Assembly (NCBI GenBank): GCA_043806135.1
Contig: JAZDHG010000113.1
Span: 1-42,630, forward strand
Direction of reading: 5' to 3'
Origin: JAGLQQ01 sp043806135
GTDB taxonomy: Bacteria > Omnitrophota > Gorgyraeia > B26-G9
Length of the DNA stretch: 42,630 nt
The first letter of the stretch is position 1; each line of letters starts with the position of its first letter. A program made the translations under genes and the position numbers. Shown here piece by piece: positions 22,443 to 32,140 of this stretch. Under the pieces are notes generated by a model, which saw only the letters and a list, made by a program, of their open reading frames with translations, had not been told where the DNA came from and did no database searches.

Positions 22443-23839
22443 TTTCCTACTAATTTCTCTTGGCAGAGCAATATTTGATTCAATTCCTCCGCCAGGTTAC
22501 CGATATCTCCTGCGCCTAACATCATTAATATATCGCCGTCTTTTACTGTTTCAATCAAATAGTCTTTGACTTTTTCCCGCGGCAGAAAACAGACACTTTT
22601 ATGACCGCTTTGTTTAACTTCCTCATAAATCGCTTTTGCCCCTATACCATCTATAGGGGTTTCATTTGCCGCATAAATATCTGTTATCACCAAATGGTCC
22701 GCATAAGCAAAGCAGCTGCCAAACTCTTTTTTCAGGAACTTAGTCCGGCTGTAGCGATGCGGTTGAAAAACCCCTACAACCCTTTTATTCCAGCCCCTTG
22801 CAGCCTCAAGCGTTGCTTTTATTTCTGTAGGATGGTGAGCATAATCATCTACGATCATTATACCGCTGCGGCTGTTTTTCACCTGAAATCTGCGATCCGC
22901 TCCCGTAAATAAAGCCAGTGCATTTTTTATACTATCATGATCTATCCCGATTTCAATCCCGACGCAAATAGCGGCTAATGCATTAAGGATATTGTGTTTA
23001 CCCGGGATATTTAATGTAAAATCCCCTAAGGATTGCCCCTTATAGATACATTCAAAAACTGATTGCATTGCCTGTAAGCGGATATTAAAGGCCCTTGCAT
23101 GAGCCTCACTACTAAAGCCATAGGTTATTAGATTTCCTCGGTAGTTTTTAAACGCTTTACGAAGATTTTCATCTTCACTGCAGCAGAACAATGCCCCGTT
23201 CTTATCAGTATTGCTGATGAACTTTTTAAATGTCCGCACAATATGGTTTAAATCTTCATAATGGTCAAGATGTTCTCTGTCAATATTTGTAATGACCGAA
23301 TAATACGGATTAAGCCGCACAAAAGAGCCATCGCTTTCATCAGCCTCTGCGACAAAATATTTACCTTCACCCCGGTAAGCATTGCCTCCCAACACATCAA
23401 CATCAGCCCCGATTGCAAAACTCGGATCATAGCGTCCTATTTTCAAAACAAGAGCAATCAGTGAAGTCGTGGTCGTTTTCCCATGAGCTCCCGCGATAGT
23501 AATTGCGCATTTTTCTTCCATAAGCATCCCCAGCAGACCTGCCCTATGCATCACTGGAATGCCTTTTTTATTAGCCTTGATTATTTCTGGGTTATTTTCT
23601 TTAATACAGGATGAATAGACAACCAAATCTTGAGCATCTATATTTTCAGGGCTATGCCCAAGAAAAACTTCTGCCCCCTGAGCTTTCAGCCTTTGGGTCA
23701 TTTTATTTATGTTTAAATCCGAACCGCTGACCTTATAACCATAAGAGAGCAAAATCCCGGCTAAGGCACTCATCCCCACTCCCCCGATTCCCACAAAGTG
23801 GATTTTTTTATTCGGACTTAGCTTTTCCAAAGACTGCAT
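22439..23839 (-). CDS. murC: UDP-N-acetylmuramate--L-alanine ligase
   Basis: It adds L-Ala to UDP-MurNAc with ATP, the first amino-acid step of peptidoglycan precursor synthesis. The 466 residues are full length: the N-terminal Rossmann part IHFVGIGGVGMSALAGIL (13-30), the Mur ligase ATP loop ITIAGAHGKTTTTSLIA (112-128), ADESDGSF, the motif IDREHLDHYEDL, and the C-terminal DDYAHHPTEIKATLEAAR and FQPHRYSRT, which are MurC-specific. It begins 32 bases after murG and overlaps murB by four bases. The MurC-MurB adjacency matches consecutive enzyme steps. Confidence 0.97.
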   Translation of the reverse strand: MQSLEKLSPNKKIHFVGIGGVGMSALAGILLSYGYKVSGSDLNINKMTQRLKAQGAEVFLGHSPENIDAQDLVVYSSCIKENNPEIIKANKKGIPVMHRAGLLGMLMEEKCAITIAGAHGKTTTTSLIALVLKIGRYDPSFAIGADVDVLGGNAYRGEGKYFVAEADESDGSFVRLNPYYSVITNIDREHLDHYEDLNHIVRTFKKFISNTDKNGALFCCSEDENLRKAFKNYRGNLITYGFSSEAHARAFNIRLQAMQSVFECIYKGQSLGDFTLNIPGKHNILNALAAICVGIEIGIDHDSIKNALALFTGADRRFQVKNSRSGIMIVDDYAHHPTEIKATLEAARGWNKRVVGVFQPHRYSRTKFLKKEFGSCFAYADHLVITDIYAANETPIDGIGAKAIYEEVKQSGHKSVCFLPREKVKDYLIETVKDGDILMMLGAGDIGNLAEELNQILLCQEKLVGK

Positions 23840-23871
23840 AATAGATCCTTTAATAATTTGGTGAAATCTTT

Positions 23872-24987
23872 CTATTTTTTTATAATGCCTATGGCCGCAA
23901 CAGCCAGCCTTAGAGCACTTTCTTCACAAAACAGCTGCCGGCTTTTTTGCGCCATAGATTCAAGCCGCTCGGGATGGTCCATACCCGCAGCAATCAAAGA
24001 AGTCAGGTGATTGCAAGTGAACGCATCCTGTTTAACAAGAGTTGACGCTTGAGCCTCCTGCATAAATTCCGCATTTGCAATTTGATGCGCCTGAGCAAAA
24101 GGATAAGGAATCAATATTGAAGCTTTCCCAAAAAAGCAAATCTCATTCAGCGTTCCTGCTCCGGAGCGTCCAACAACCAAATCCGCCGCACTATAAGCAC
24201 TGCTCATTAAAGTACAAAAAGTAAATACTACTGCCTGTATTTTAAAATCCTCGTATTTCTTTTTAACTTCTATAAAATCGCTGCTGCCGCAGCAATGAAT
24301 AACCTGCAATCTACTGCGCTTTTCCTCAGTTAGACCATTTAACGCCTTAATAAAACAATCATTAATAAATACAGCGCCCTGAGACCCTCCCATAACAAGT
24401 ATTGTAAACTTTTCAATATTCAAGTCTAAAGTTCTACGTGCCTGAGCGCTACTGTGTATCTGCAAATCACTACGTATAGGATTGCCGGTAAAAACAACCG
24501 CCCTGTTTTTAAAGTATCTATTACTTTTCTGAAAACCAGTAGCGACTTTCGATGAAAACCGCCCCAACAGGCGATTGGCCAATCCTGGGACCACATTTTG
24601 CTCATGTATCAAGGAAGGAATTTTTAAGAGTTTTGCACTAATAATAGCTGCGACAGATCCTATGCCTCCAAAACCTATTACCAAATCAGGTCTTAACTCT
24701 TGGATCAAAAAAAACACTCTTATACTCTCCTTACTAAAGTTTAACAAAAAATACAGATTCTTCAAGCAAAATTTAACAGTATTCACGTTTGCTTTCCTTT
24801 GCAACGGGCTAAAGTCAAAGCCGACAACCCTGTCTTCTGTATTCTCAAAAAATTTTTTCTCAATGCATTTTTTACTGCTCAGGAATACGATTTGCGCGCT
24901 TTCGTCTTTACGCTTCAACTCATTTGAGAGTCTTAATGCCGGATAAATATGACCGCCGGATCCGGCGGCAGTAATCAAAAATTTCAT
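23872..24987 (-). CDS. murG: Lipid II synthase MurG (GlcNAc transferase)
   Basis: A peripheral inner-membrane GT28 glycosyltransferase that adds GlcNAc to lipid I, giving lipid II. The 371 residues have the N-terminal glycine loop TAAGSGGHIYPALRLSNEL (6-24), the second loop IGFGGIGSVAAIISAKLL with SLIHEQNVVPGLANRLL, and the C-terminal donor site MGGSQGAVFIND and GRSGAGTLNEICFFGKASILIPYP. These are the family signatures. The ATGA overlap with ftsW upstream couples synthesis of MurG to the SEDS polymerase that uses its product. Confidence 0.97.
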   Translation of the reverse strand: MKFLITAAGSGGHIYPALRLSNELKRKDESAQIVFLSSKKCIEKKFFENTEDRVVGFDFSPLQRKANVNTVKFCLKNLYFLLNFSKESIRVFFLIQELRPDLVIGFGGIGSVAAIISAKLLKIPSLIHEQNVVPGLANRLLGRFSSKVATGFQKSNRYFKNRAVVFTGNPIRSDLQIHSSAQARRTLDLNIEKFTILVMGGSQGAVFINDCFIKALNGLTEEKRSRLQVIHCCGSSDFIEVKKKYEDFKIQAVVFTFCTLMSSAYSAADLVVGRSGAGTLNEICFFGKASILIPYPFAQAHQIANAEFMQEAQASTLVKQDAFTCNHLTSLIAAGMDHPERLESMAQKSRQLFCEESALRLAVAAIGIIKK

Positions 24988-26072
24988 TTAGCTCTTCCCA
25001 CATTTAATATTAAACCGACATAAATCATATTAAACACAAGCGATGTTCCTCCATAACTTATGAACGGGAACGGCAGGCCTTTTGTCGGCAAAATACTTAT
25101 GGCCACTCCCATATTCACGATCGCTTCAATAATAAGGCAGGACAGAAGACCAAAACTCAAAAACTGCCCGAAAGAATCCTTTGCTTTCAGGCTTATTTTA
25201 GTAGCCTGCAGGAGAAAAAATATTAACAGCATAATAATTGAAGCTGTACCGATAAAACCCAATTCTTCCCCGATGATCGAAAAAATAAAATCCGTATAAG
25301 CTGCCGGTAAGTATAACAATTTCTGCCGGCCATGCCCAAGCCCCAGCCCTGAGAATCCACCCGAACCAAGGGCTACAAGGGATTGGATTATCTGGAATCC
25401 CGTTCCCTGCGGATCGCTCCAGGGGTCAAGAAAAGAAAGGATCCTATTACGGCGATAAGGCACGCTTAATATTAAGATATACAGCACCGGCAGGGAGCCC
25501 AGAACAAAAGACAGGATATGCGCTAATTTCACTCCAGCAACAAAGAACATTAAAAGACTAATACTAACAATTGCCACAACTGTGCCTAAGTCAGGCTGAA
25601 CAATAATCAATAAACATACTGAGCCCATAACCAGCATTATCGGCAGAAAGCCTTTCAGAAATGAAGTAATTACGTCTTTTTTCCGGGAAAGAAAATCTGC
25701 GGCGTATATTATCATCGCAAATTTCGCCAGCTCTGAAGGCTGAAAACTTATCGATCCAAAGCGAAACCAGCGGCGCGCGCCTCCCACCTGCCTGCTGATC
25801 CCCGGAATAAGCAGCAGTACAAGTAAGAAAAAAGATATCAGTAGTAGAGGCTTGGCAATCTTTCTAAAATAATGATAATCCGCTTTCATTACGAAAAATA
25901 CACAAAATATCCCGATAAGCACATAAAAAAGATGCCGCTTAAGGTAATAAGCACTATCCCCCTGGTTTTCCAGCGCGTAAATCGCACTTGTACTGTAGAT
26001 CATAACAATACCTATACAGACAAGAATTATGGAAACAGCCATTAGATCTATTCTGGTATCTCTCAGGTTCAT
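24984..26072 (-). CDS. ftsW: SEDS peptidoglycan glycosyltransferase FtsW
   Basis: A polytopic membrane protein that polymerises lipid II at the septum together with the class B PBP. The 362 residues form about ten hydrophobic segments. Motifs: GGARRWFRFGSISFQPSELAK (about 96-116), QPDLGT, FLDPWSDPQGTGFQ, GLGLGHGRQKLLYLPAAYTDFIFSIIGEELG (with the Asp of the catalytic loop) and LPFPFISYGGTSL near the C-terminus. Its place between murD and murG in a dcw cluster argues for FtsW rather than RodA. Four-base overlaps on both sides. Confidence 0.95.
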   Translation of the reverse strand: MNLRDTRIDLMAVSIILVCIGIVMIYSTSAIYALENQGDSAYYLKRHLFYVLIGIFCVFFVMKADYHYFRKIAKPLLLISFFLLVLLLIPGISRQVGGARRWFRFGSISFQPSELAKFAMIIYAADFLSRKKDVITSFLKGFLPIMLVMGSVCLLIIVQPDLGTVVAIVSISLLMFFVAGVKLAHILSFVLGSLPVLYILILSVPYRRNRILSFLDPWSDPQGTGFQIIQSLVALGSGGFSGLGLGHGRQKLLYLPAAYTDFIFSIIGEELGFIGTASIIMLLIFFLLQATKISLKAKDSFGQFLSFGLLSCLIIEAIVNMGVAISILPTKGLPFPFISYGGTSLVFNMIYVGLILNVGRAK

Positions 26073-27454
26073 CTTCTACACATATCCTTTACAATTTTTT
26101 TAAAAACTTTTCCTCTTTGTTTGAAGCTCTCAAACATATCAAAACTGGCACACATGGGAGAAAGTAAAACCGTATCTTCTTTTTTTGCCATCAAACGGGC
26201 AATGTTAACTGCCTCTGCTAAATCATCCGCCTTTTTTATTAGCGTGGTGCCCTTTAACGCTCCGGCTATTTTTGATTTTGCCTCTCCCATACAAATAAGC
26301 ACGCAGACCTTTTTCTTGATCTGTGTCCGGATTATTTCAAAATTGCTGCCTTTGTCGCGTCCGCCGCATATCAGAATAACAGATTTATCCCTAAACATGG
26401 ACAATGCCTTGAGCGTGGCATCCACAGTGGTCGATTTAGAATCATTGACAAAATTGACACCCTTACAGCAGGATAGCTTTTCACAGCGATGCTCCAAGGC
26501 CTTAAAACTTTTAAGGGTAGAAATAATCGTATTTTTGCTGACTTTCATTGCCCATGCGCCTAGAAATACCGCCATTGCATTTTCAATATTGTGATCACCC
26601 TTTATTTTAAGATCGTTTTTATTAAAAATCTTACGCCGGATGCCGTTACTTACTATCCACACCTGATCTTTATCAAAAAAACACCCGCTGTTTGATATTT
26701 TCAGATAATTTTGTATGTTTTTTTTACTCATACTAAAAAAATATACTCTTGCATCTGTTTTTTTGCTAAGAGCAAAAACTTTACTATCGTCAAAATTAAA
26801 AATACTTACATCGGATTTGCGCTGTGCCTTTAGAATATTTGCTTTAGCTCTAACATATTCACTCATATCCCGGTGGTGGTCAAAATGATTTTGAGTTATG
26901 TTCAAAATAATACTCACGCGGGGACGAAAACTTTTCACAAACTCAAGCTGAAATGAACTTACTTCAAGCACAACAACATCGGCTTTTTTAATTCTTGCAT
27001 ATTCGCCGCTGAAAGGATTACCGATATTACCACAGACAACAACGCGCTTGCCGGCTGCCCTGAAAACATTACCTAGAAGGGTTGTCACGGTAGTCTTGCC
27101 GTTTGAGCCGGTTATAGCAACTATAGGCGCCGGGCAAAACCAACTGGCAAATTCTATTTCACTAAATACATCAATCTTGTTTTTTCTTGCCCAGTTAAGC
27201 GCAAATGTATCATTTTTAATCCCGGGAGAAGTAACAAAAAAATCCACTCCTTTAAAAAACTCTTCTGTGTGGCCTCCCAATTCTACGCAGATTCCCCATT
27301 TCTTCAAATCCTCTGCTTTATTCATCATATCTTTATTATTGAGGATCTCGGAAACAAATACATTCGCCTTTTTCTTTGAGGCTAATATTGCCGCAGCATA
27401 ACCCGATCGGCTAAGACCCAGAACAACTATCTTTTTGTTTTTTATATCTTTCAT
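26069..27454 (-). CDS. murD: UDP-N-acetylmuramoyl-L-alanine--D-glutamate ligase
   Basis: It adds D-glutamate to UDP-MurNAc-L-Ala. The 461 residues contain the N-terminal VLGLSRSGYAAAILA (12-26), ATP loop AITGSNGKTTVTTLLGN (113-129), LEVSSFQLEFV, NITQNHFDHHRDM and FVNDSKSTTVDATLKAL, the last being a MurD hallmark (DSKaTN-type; here SKSTT). Lys-rich stretches are common, in keeping with the AT-rich codons of the cluster. It begins 13 bases after mraY and overlaps ftsW by four bases. Confidence 0.96.
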   Translation of the reverse strand: MKDIKNKKIVVLGLSRSGYAAAILASKKKANVFVSEILNNKDMMNKAEDLKKWGICVELGGHTEEFFKGVDFFVTSPGIKNDTFALNWARKNKIDVFSEIEFASWFCPAPIVAITGSNGKTTVTTLLGNVFRAAGKRVVVCGNIGNPFSGEYARIKKADVVVLEVSSFQLEFVKSFRPRVSIILNITQNHFDHHRDMSEYVRAKANILKAQRKSDVSIFNFDDSKVFALSKKTDARVYFFSMSKKNIQNYLKISNSGCFFDKDQVWIVSNGIRRKIFNKNDLKIKGDHNIENAMAVFLGAWAMKVSKNTIISTLKSFKALEHRCEKLSCCKGVNFVNDSKSTTVDATLKALSMFRDKSVILICGGRDKGSNFEIIRTQIKKKVCVLICMGEAKSKIAGALKGTTLIKKADDLAEAVNIARLMAKKEDTVLLSPMCASFDMFESFKQRGKVFKKIVKDMCRR

Positions 27455-27467
27455 TTTAACCTGTTCT

Positions 27468-28559
27468 TTAGCGTAATTTCAATGTGGAAAGACTGAATAA
27501 AGCAAGCACAACAGCCACGATCAGGAATCTAAATATTACCTTAGACTCAGCCCATCCCTTTATTTGAAAATGATGATGCAGCGGTGCCATAAGAAAAACT
27601 CTTTTACCGCGAAGCCGGTAAGAAAAAACTTGTATTATCACCGACATGGCCTCGGCAACAAATATCCCTCCGACAATAACCAAAAGCAGTTCCTTCTTGA
27701 TCAGGATCGCCACTGCCCCCAGAGCCCCGCCCAAAGCAAGTGCTCCGGTGTCACCCATAAACACATCCGCAGGATGACAGTTATACCAGAGAAAACCCAG
27801 GCCTGCCCCGAATATAGCCGCACAGAAGACAGCCAGTTCCCCGGAATTGGGGATATAAATAATCTGCAGATAGTTACTGAAATTAAAATGACCGCTAAGA
27901 TAACTTATCGCGCTGTAAGTAATGGCAACGATCAAAACACAGCCTATAGCCAGACCGTCTAATCCATCGGTAAGGTTTACCGCATTAGAAGCTCCTATAA
28001 TCACCAAGGCCGCAAAGAAAACATAAAATGACCCTAAATGCACGACAAGATTTTTGAAAAAAGGGATATCCAGACGATCCCCGATATGGGGATCAAGATA
28101 GAGCATAAAGCCGACAATCAATCCCAGCACCATTTGTCCTGTCAGCTTTACCGCTGCTGTAAGGCCGCGGGAATTTTTTTTGGTCAGCTTTATATAATCA
28201 TCAATAAATCCGACAACTCCCAGCCAAAAAGTAACGCCCATGGCGATCCAGATATACTTATTGGAAAGGTCCGCCCACAATAACACGCTTAAGAATATAA
28301 CTGCCAATATCAGGATGCCTCCCATTGTCGGCGTACCTTCTTTTTCCTTATGGTGCTCATATATAGAGGCGCATTCTTTACTTTTTCTAACTGATTCACC
28401 AATTTTAAATTTCTTCAGCATGTTGATTACTGTTTTACCAAGAAGTGCACTTAAGAGAAAAGCAGTAATAACCGCCCCGGCCATGCGAAAAGTTATATAT
28501 TTAAAAACATTAAAACCGAAGAACAAATCCTTTAACGGATATAAAAAATGATAAAACAT
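27468..28559 (-). CDS. mraY: Phospho-MurNAc-pentapeptide transferase MraY
   Basis: A polytopic enzyme that moves phospho-MurNAc-pentapeptide onto undecaprenyl phosphate, forming lipid I. The 363 residues have about ten membrane segments and the MraY motifs HHKEKEGTPTMGGI (about 69-82), FIDDYIKL (about 118-125), NAVNLTDGLDGLAIG (about 194-208), MGDTGALALGG (about 265-275) and PLHHHFQIKGW (about 326-336). AGGAGAGG precedes the ATG. A 540-base repeat-filled gap separates it from murF, so it may be reached only by read-through or have its own promoter. Confidence 0.97.
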   Translation of the reverse strand: MFYHFLYPLKDLFFGFNVFKYITFRMAGAVITAFLLSALLGKTVINMLKKFKIGESVRKSKECASIYEHHKEKEGTPTMGGILILAVIFLSVLLWADLSNKYIWIAMGVTFWLGVVGFIDDYIKLTKKNSRGLTAAVKLTGQMVLGLIVGFMLYLDPHIGDRLDIPFFKNLVVHLGSFYVFFAALVIIGASNAVNLTDGLDGLAIGCVLIVAITYSAISYLSGHFNFSNYLQIIYIPNSGELAVFCAAIFGAGLGFLWYNCHPADVFMGDTGALALGGALGAVAILIKKELLLVIVGGIFVAEAMSVIIQVFSYRLRGKRVFLMAPLHHHFQIKGWAESKVIFRFLIVAVVLALFSLSTLKLR

Positions 28560-29099
28560 TGCCTCTCCTATATTTTCGGGTTACTAGCAGTTAATTCAAA
28601 AACCAGCATTGTGTTCTGCGTATTGCGTTTAAAAACGAAGGACGATGGATGACCATTCGCTTTGCTCCCTCCACAACGCATGGCGGGCAAAACGCTCTTC
28701 AATCCTTTAATTAACCGCCCGCTTCGCTCGATAAACGCTGATTAACACCGATACGTTATGCTATTTCCGGGAAATCATATGCTTATTTGCGGCTGCGTTC
28801 CAGCCGCATGCCTGCATCAAACCAATACTCAGTAAGGAAAACATATTTTCCTTCTGAACTTGGTTTGTGAAGGCCTAACTTGACAAAGTCAGGTTAAGCA
28901 TATGTTTTACATCCGCGTTTATCCGCGTCCACACCATCAGATAGAACAAAGCTATTATCTAACGGGGTAAATCTGCGGTTAATTCATCTTTCTGTCAACC
29001 TTTTTCAGGATAGCACACTCGCAACTCATAATTCGTCACTCATAATTCATAACTGCTTTTGCGTCCTTCGTCCTAGCCTCGCCGTTTTCTGGCGGGCGA
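28560..29099. other. 540-base non-coding gap full of repeats, splitting murF from mraY
   Basis: No gene-like frame is seen. Contents include: a GAAGGACGATGGATGA stretch near 28638 that recurs in rough inverse form near 29057-29110; the cloverleaf element (28776-28904); an ATCCGCGTTTATCCGCG motif (about 28911); an orphan right end of the CCCCGTTAGAGA family (TCTAACGGGG, 28958-28967); and two near-tandem copies of GAATTATGAGT (minus strand, about 29022-29055). It looks like a sink of decayed repeats. Confidence 0.6.
28776..28904. repeat. Cloverleaf-like palindromic element, 129 bp
   Basis: The ends CATATGCTTA (28776-28785) and TAAGCATATG (28895-28904) form a perfect 10-bp stem. Inside are three hairpins: GCGGCTG/CAGCCGC (28789-28795 with 28801-28807), a long stem from AAACCAA (28819-28825) to TTGGTTT (28860-28866) with inner pairs TCAG/CTGA and AAGGAAAA/TTTTCCTT around CATA, and TAACTTGAC/GTCAGGTTA (28876-28884 with 28888-28896). 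The last hairpin overlaps the outer stem by two bases. No reading frame, no CCA end and no T-loop consensus are present. I do not recognise the family. Confidence 0.65.
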
Positions 29100-30524
29100 T
29101 CATCCTTCATCCCTCAGTTTTTCATTTGCCACTTGTAATTTATCGTTATCTTTTGTTAATTGATCAATTATTTCCTCCAGGCGCATTCCGCGGGAGCCTT
29201 TAAAAAGCACCATATCATCGGTTTTGAGCATATCCTGAAGCATAATCAAAGCTTCCTTATTATTTGCGCATGTATATACATCGCTTTTTTGCATGCCGCA
29301 GACGATTGCGGAGCTTGCCGCAAAAGCAGCATTAGGGCCAACGGTTATCAGCTTATCTATCGAATTCATGGCCACATATTCGCCCATATCTTCATGAAAT
29401 TTTCTGCTTGCCCTTCCCAGCTCAAGCATATCTGCTAAAACAAAAATCTTTCTTTTACCAGTATTGATCTGCGACAGTGTTTTTACCGCTGCCTTTGTCG
29501 AATGAGGATTTGCATTATAGCAATCGGCAATTATCCTAATACCATTGTTCTCAATCTGACGCATCCTGAGACCCGGTATAGAAACTTCTTTTAAAACCGC
29601 TCTTATCACTTCCGGTTCTATCTTAAAGAACCCTGCCACGGCAATGGCCGCCAAAGCATTATGAACATTATGTTCTCCGAGCAGATTCAGCCTGAACGTA
29701 AATTTTTCATTCAGTGTAAACGCAATCCCCTGTCCGTCACTCAGAACATTAGACGCCCGGTACAAGCTGTTTGGTTTCAATCCAAAACTTATAATATTTA
29801 CCCTATACTCTTTTGCTGTAGAGTACAATACACTGCAATCGGCATTAATAAAAGCGGCAGAATTATTTTCCAGCCTTTCCAGCATTTCACATTTTGCCTT
29901 TGCTACATCATCAAGGCCGTCAAAAAATTCCATATGGGCAATGGCAGCATTCGTGATCACAGCTAAATCAGGCCGGGCGATAGAACACAAAGAACGAATC
30001 TCCCCTTTATGGTTCATGCCCATTTCCAGCACAGCAATCTCATGGCTTGAATCAAGTTCCAACAGACTAAGAGGCACGCCGATATCATTATTAAAGGAAC
30101 CTTTGCTTTTGAGCACTTTAAAACGCACACCCAGAACAGCAGCGATCATCTCTTTAGTACTTGTTTTGCCGTTTGAACCGGTTACAGCAATAACAGGGAT
30201 ATTGAATCTTCGGCGATGAAAGCCGGCAATATTTCCCAAAGCAAGCACTGTATTTTCTACGGCAATTACCGGCAGCTCAAGTTGCCGTAAAAAATCACCG
30301 TTAGCCTGCACCCAATTTTCATTTAAAAGCAGCGCTTGCGCCTGGTTCTCTCGGGCTTTATCCAGAAAATCATGACCGTCAAATTTTGCTCCTTTTATAG
30401 CAATAAACAGCTCTGCTTTTTTAACCGTACGCGAATCGGTAGATATAGCGCTAAAACACAGGTCAGGAGAGCCCAAGAGCAATCTCCCTTTTGTCGCTTT
30501 AATAATTTCATCTATTGTAAACAT
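29100..30524 (-). CDS. murF: UDP-MurNAc-tripeptide--D-alanyl-D-alanine ligase
   Basis: It adds D-Ala-D-Ala to the UDP-MurNAc tripeptide, completing the pentapeptide. The 474 residues show the N-terminal substrate domain (STDSRTVKKAELFIAIKG), the ATP loop AVTGSNGKTSTKEMIAAVL (113-131), LEMGMNHKGEIRSL, ITNAAIAHMEFF and IADCYNANPHSTKAAV, with C-terminal LADMLELG and LFKGSRGMRLEEII. The family usually stops soon after this last helix. Here a hydrophilic tail (about the last 15-18 residues, ending KLRDEG) continues into the repeat-rich gap and may be an accretion. It begins about 78 bases after murE. Confidence 0.96.
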   Translation of the reverse strand: MFTIDEIIKATKGRLLLGSPDLCFSAISTDSRTVKKAELFIAIKGAKFDGHDFLDKARENQAQALLLNENWVQANGDFLRQLELPVIAVENTVLALGNIAGFHRRRFNIPVIAVTGSNGKTSTKEMIAAVLGVRFKVLKSKGSFNNDIGVPLSLLELDSSHEIAVLEMGMNHKGEIRSLCSIARPDLAVITNAAIAHMEFFDGLDDVAKAKCEMLERLENNSAAFINADCSVLYSTAKEYRVNIISFGLKPNSLYRASNVLSDGQGIAFTLNEKFTFRLNLLGEHNVHNALAAIAVAGFFKIEPEVIRAVLKEVSIPGLRMRQIENNGIRIIADCYNANPHSTKAAVKTLSQINTGKRKIFVLADMLELGRASRKFHEDMGEYVAMNSIDKLITVGPNAAFAASSAIVCGMQKSDVYTCANNKEALIMLQDMLKTDDMVLFKGSRGMRLEEIIDQLTKDNDKLQVANEKLRDEG

Positions 30525-30533
30525 GGTTTTAAT

Positions 30534-30640
30534 ATGCTAGTTACGAGTTACTAGTTAGCCCGTTGCCGGTTAGCCCGTTTCCAGCTACCGATTTATCTTT
30601 TCTCATTTACTCGCTACCTGCTTCTTGCTACTCACTACTT
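30534..30640. repeat. Low-complexity GTTAC/GTAGC-type stretch at the murE-murF junction
   Basis: The segment is built from degenerate short units such as GTTACGAGTTACTAGTTAGC, two copies of TTAGCCCGTT, and TACTCGCTACCTGC with TACTCACTAC. It fills the murE-murF gap and reaches into the end of murE, encoding the tail SSKKQVASK. Confidence 0.5.
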
Positions 30641-32114
30641 TTTTAAGTATTTCCAAAGCTATTTTTTTATCATCAAATTCAATCGTCTTGTCTTTAAAGA
30701 TCTGGCTTGTCTCATGCCCTTTTCCGGCAATAAGGACAAAATCACCTGCTGCCGCTAAATTCAGAGCCCTTTCAATTGCTTTTTTCCTATCTGGAATCCG
30801 CTCATAATTCGAAAATCCTGCAGCAAAACCGGCAACTATATTATCAATAATAATATCCGGGTCCTCTTTACGCGGATTATCATTTGTAATCACCAAAAAA
30901 TCAGCCAGTTCTGAAGCTATTGCGCCCATAAGGGGACGCTTTTTCTTATCCCGGTTTCCGCCGCAGCCAAAAACCGTAATGATCCTGCCGGGTTTTAATT
31001 CCCGCATCGCCTGAAGCACATTTTTCAGGGCATCATCCGTATGAGCATAATCCACAAATACCTTGAACGGCTTATCTATCTTTAATTGCTCCAAACGGCC
31101 CGGAGGACACTTAAAGCTTTCAACAGCATCGGCTATGGATTCAGGGGAAATCCCTTCAATCACGGCAACAGCCGCGGCAGCAAGTATATTATATACGTTA
31201 TAACGGCCTAGCATACTGGTTTTTATTTTTACCGAACCGGCAGGAGCGATCAGGGTAAACTCAGTATTATTAATTCCCAATTTTATATCTTCAGCTCTGA
31301 TCTTTGCTGCTTTATTTTTTATGGCATAATCCATGACTTTTGCCTGTGTCATTTGTTTTAAACGCCCTCCGTAAGAATCATCAGTATTAATCACGGCATA
31401 TCTGTGCGGCAGGAGTCCCTGGAATAATTTGGCTTTAGCCCTAAAGTAAGTTTCCATATCATGATGATAATCAAGATGGTCATGAGTAATATTTGTAAAA
31501 ACCGCATGGCTGAAATCAATACCCTCTGTCCTTGACTGATCAAGCGCATGAGAAGACACCTCCATAAAGCAATGAACAAGTTCATGTTCAACCATACTAT
31601 GAAACAAATTCCATATAGTGACCGCATCAGGTGTTGTATTTTTTGCGCAGATTTTATGATCTGCGATTTTATAATGTACTGTGCCGATAAGTCCGCTCTT
31701 ACGATCATTAGCGTTAAAAATATGCTCAAGCAGAAAAGAAACAGTGGTTTTGCCGTTAGTTCCTGTTACCCCGGTAATTTTTAATTTTTTGTTCGGCTGA
31801 TTAAAGAATTCTGCTGCCAAACTTGCGGCCGCTGCCCTGGTATTGTTCACCCCGACGCATAGTACATTTGATTTAAAAGCAATATTTTCGACATAATCTT
31901 TCCGCTTTTTATCGTAAACAATCAAGCGCGCACCATTATTTGCGGCATTACTAATAAAATCATGTCCGTCGGAATCGTTTCCTTTAATAGCGACAAAGCA
32001 GAAATCTTGCCCAGCCTTTCGTGAGTCAATACTTAATCCTAGAATTTTAAGATCATCAAAATCCGCAGATTTATCAACCTCAGCAAGTACGGATAAGAAC
32101 TCTGTCACTCTCAT
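30603..32114 (-). CDS. murE: UDP-MurNAc-L-Ala-D-Glu--meso-diaminopimelate ligase
   Basis: It adds the third stem residue. The 503 residues include the N-terminal SIDSRKAGQDFCFVAIKG, ATP loop GVTGTNGKTTVSFLLEHI (about 114-131), MEVSSHALDQSRTEG, FTNITHDHLDYHHDME and VDYAHTDDALKNVL. The motif TNDNPRKEDPD near the C-terminus contains DNPR, the signature of enzymes that select meso-diaminopimelate rather than lysine, so the cell wall is predicted to be DAP-type. The last nine residues are Ser/Lys-rich and come from a low-complexity repeat. Upstream, 187 bases containing a nested repeat separate it from ftsI. Confidence 0.97.
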   Translation of the reverse strand: MRVTEFLSVLAEVDKSADFDDLKILGLSIDSRKAGQDFCFVAIKGNDSDGHDFISNAANNGARLIVYDKKRKDYVENIAFKSNVLCVGVNNTRAAAASLAAEFFNQPNKKLKITGVTGTNGKTTVSFLLEHIFNANDRKSGLIGTVHYKIADHKICAKNTTPDAVTIWNLFHSMVEHELVHCFMEVSSHALDQSRTEGIDFSHAVFTNITHDHLDYHHDMETYFRAKAKLFQGLLPHRYAVINTDDSYGGRLKQMTQAKVMDYAIKNKAAKIRAEDIKLGINNTEFTLIAPAGSVKIKTSMLGRYNVYNILAAAAVAVIEGISPESIADAVESFKCPPGRLEQLKIDKPFKVFVDYAHTDDALKNVLQAMRELKPGRIITVFGCGGNRDKKKRPLMGAIASELADFLVITNDNPRKEDPDIIIDNIVAGFAAGFSNYERIPDRKKAIERALNLAAAGDFVLIAGKGHETSQIFKDKTIEFDDKKIALEILKKVVSSKKQVASK

Positions 32115-32140
32115 CTTATAATCCCTTGATTTAACCGATT

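Noticed and set aside
28776..28904. Cloverleaf considered as a tRNA gene
   Set aside because: Stem lengths do not fit, there is no CCA end, no TTC loop consensus, and the middle arm is about 48 bases.
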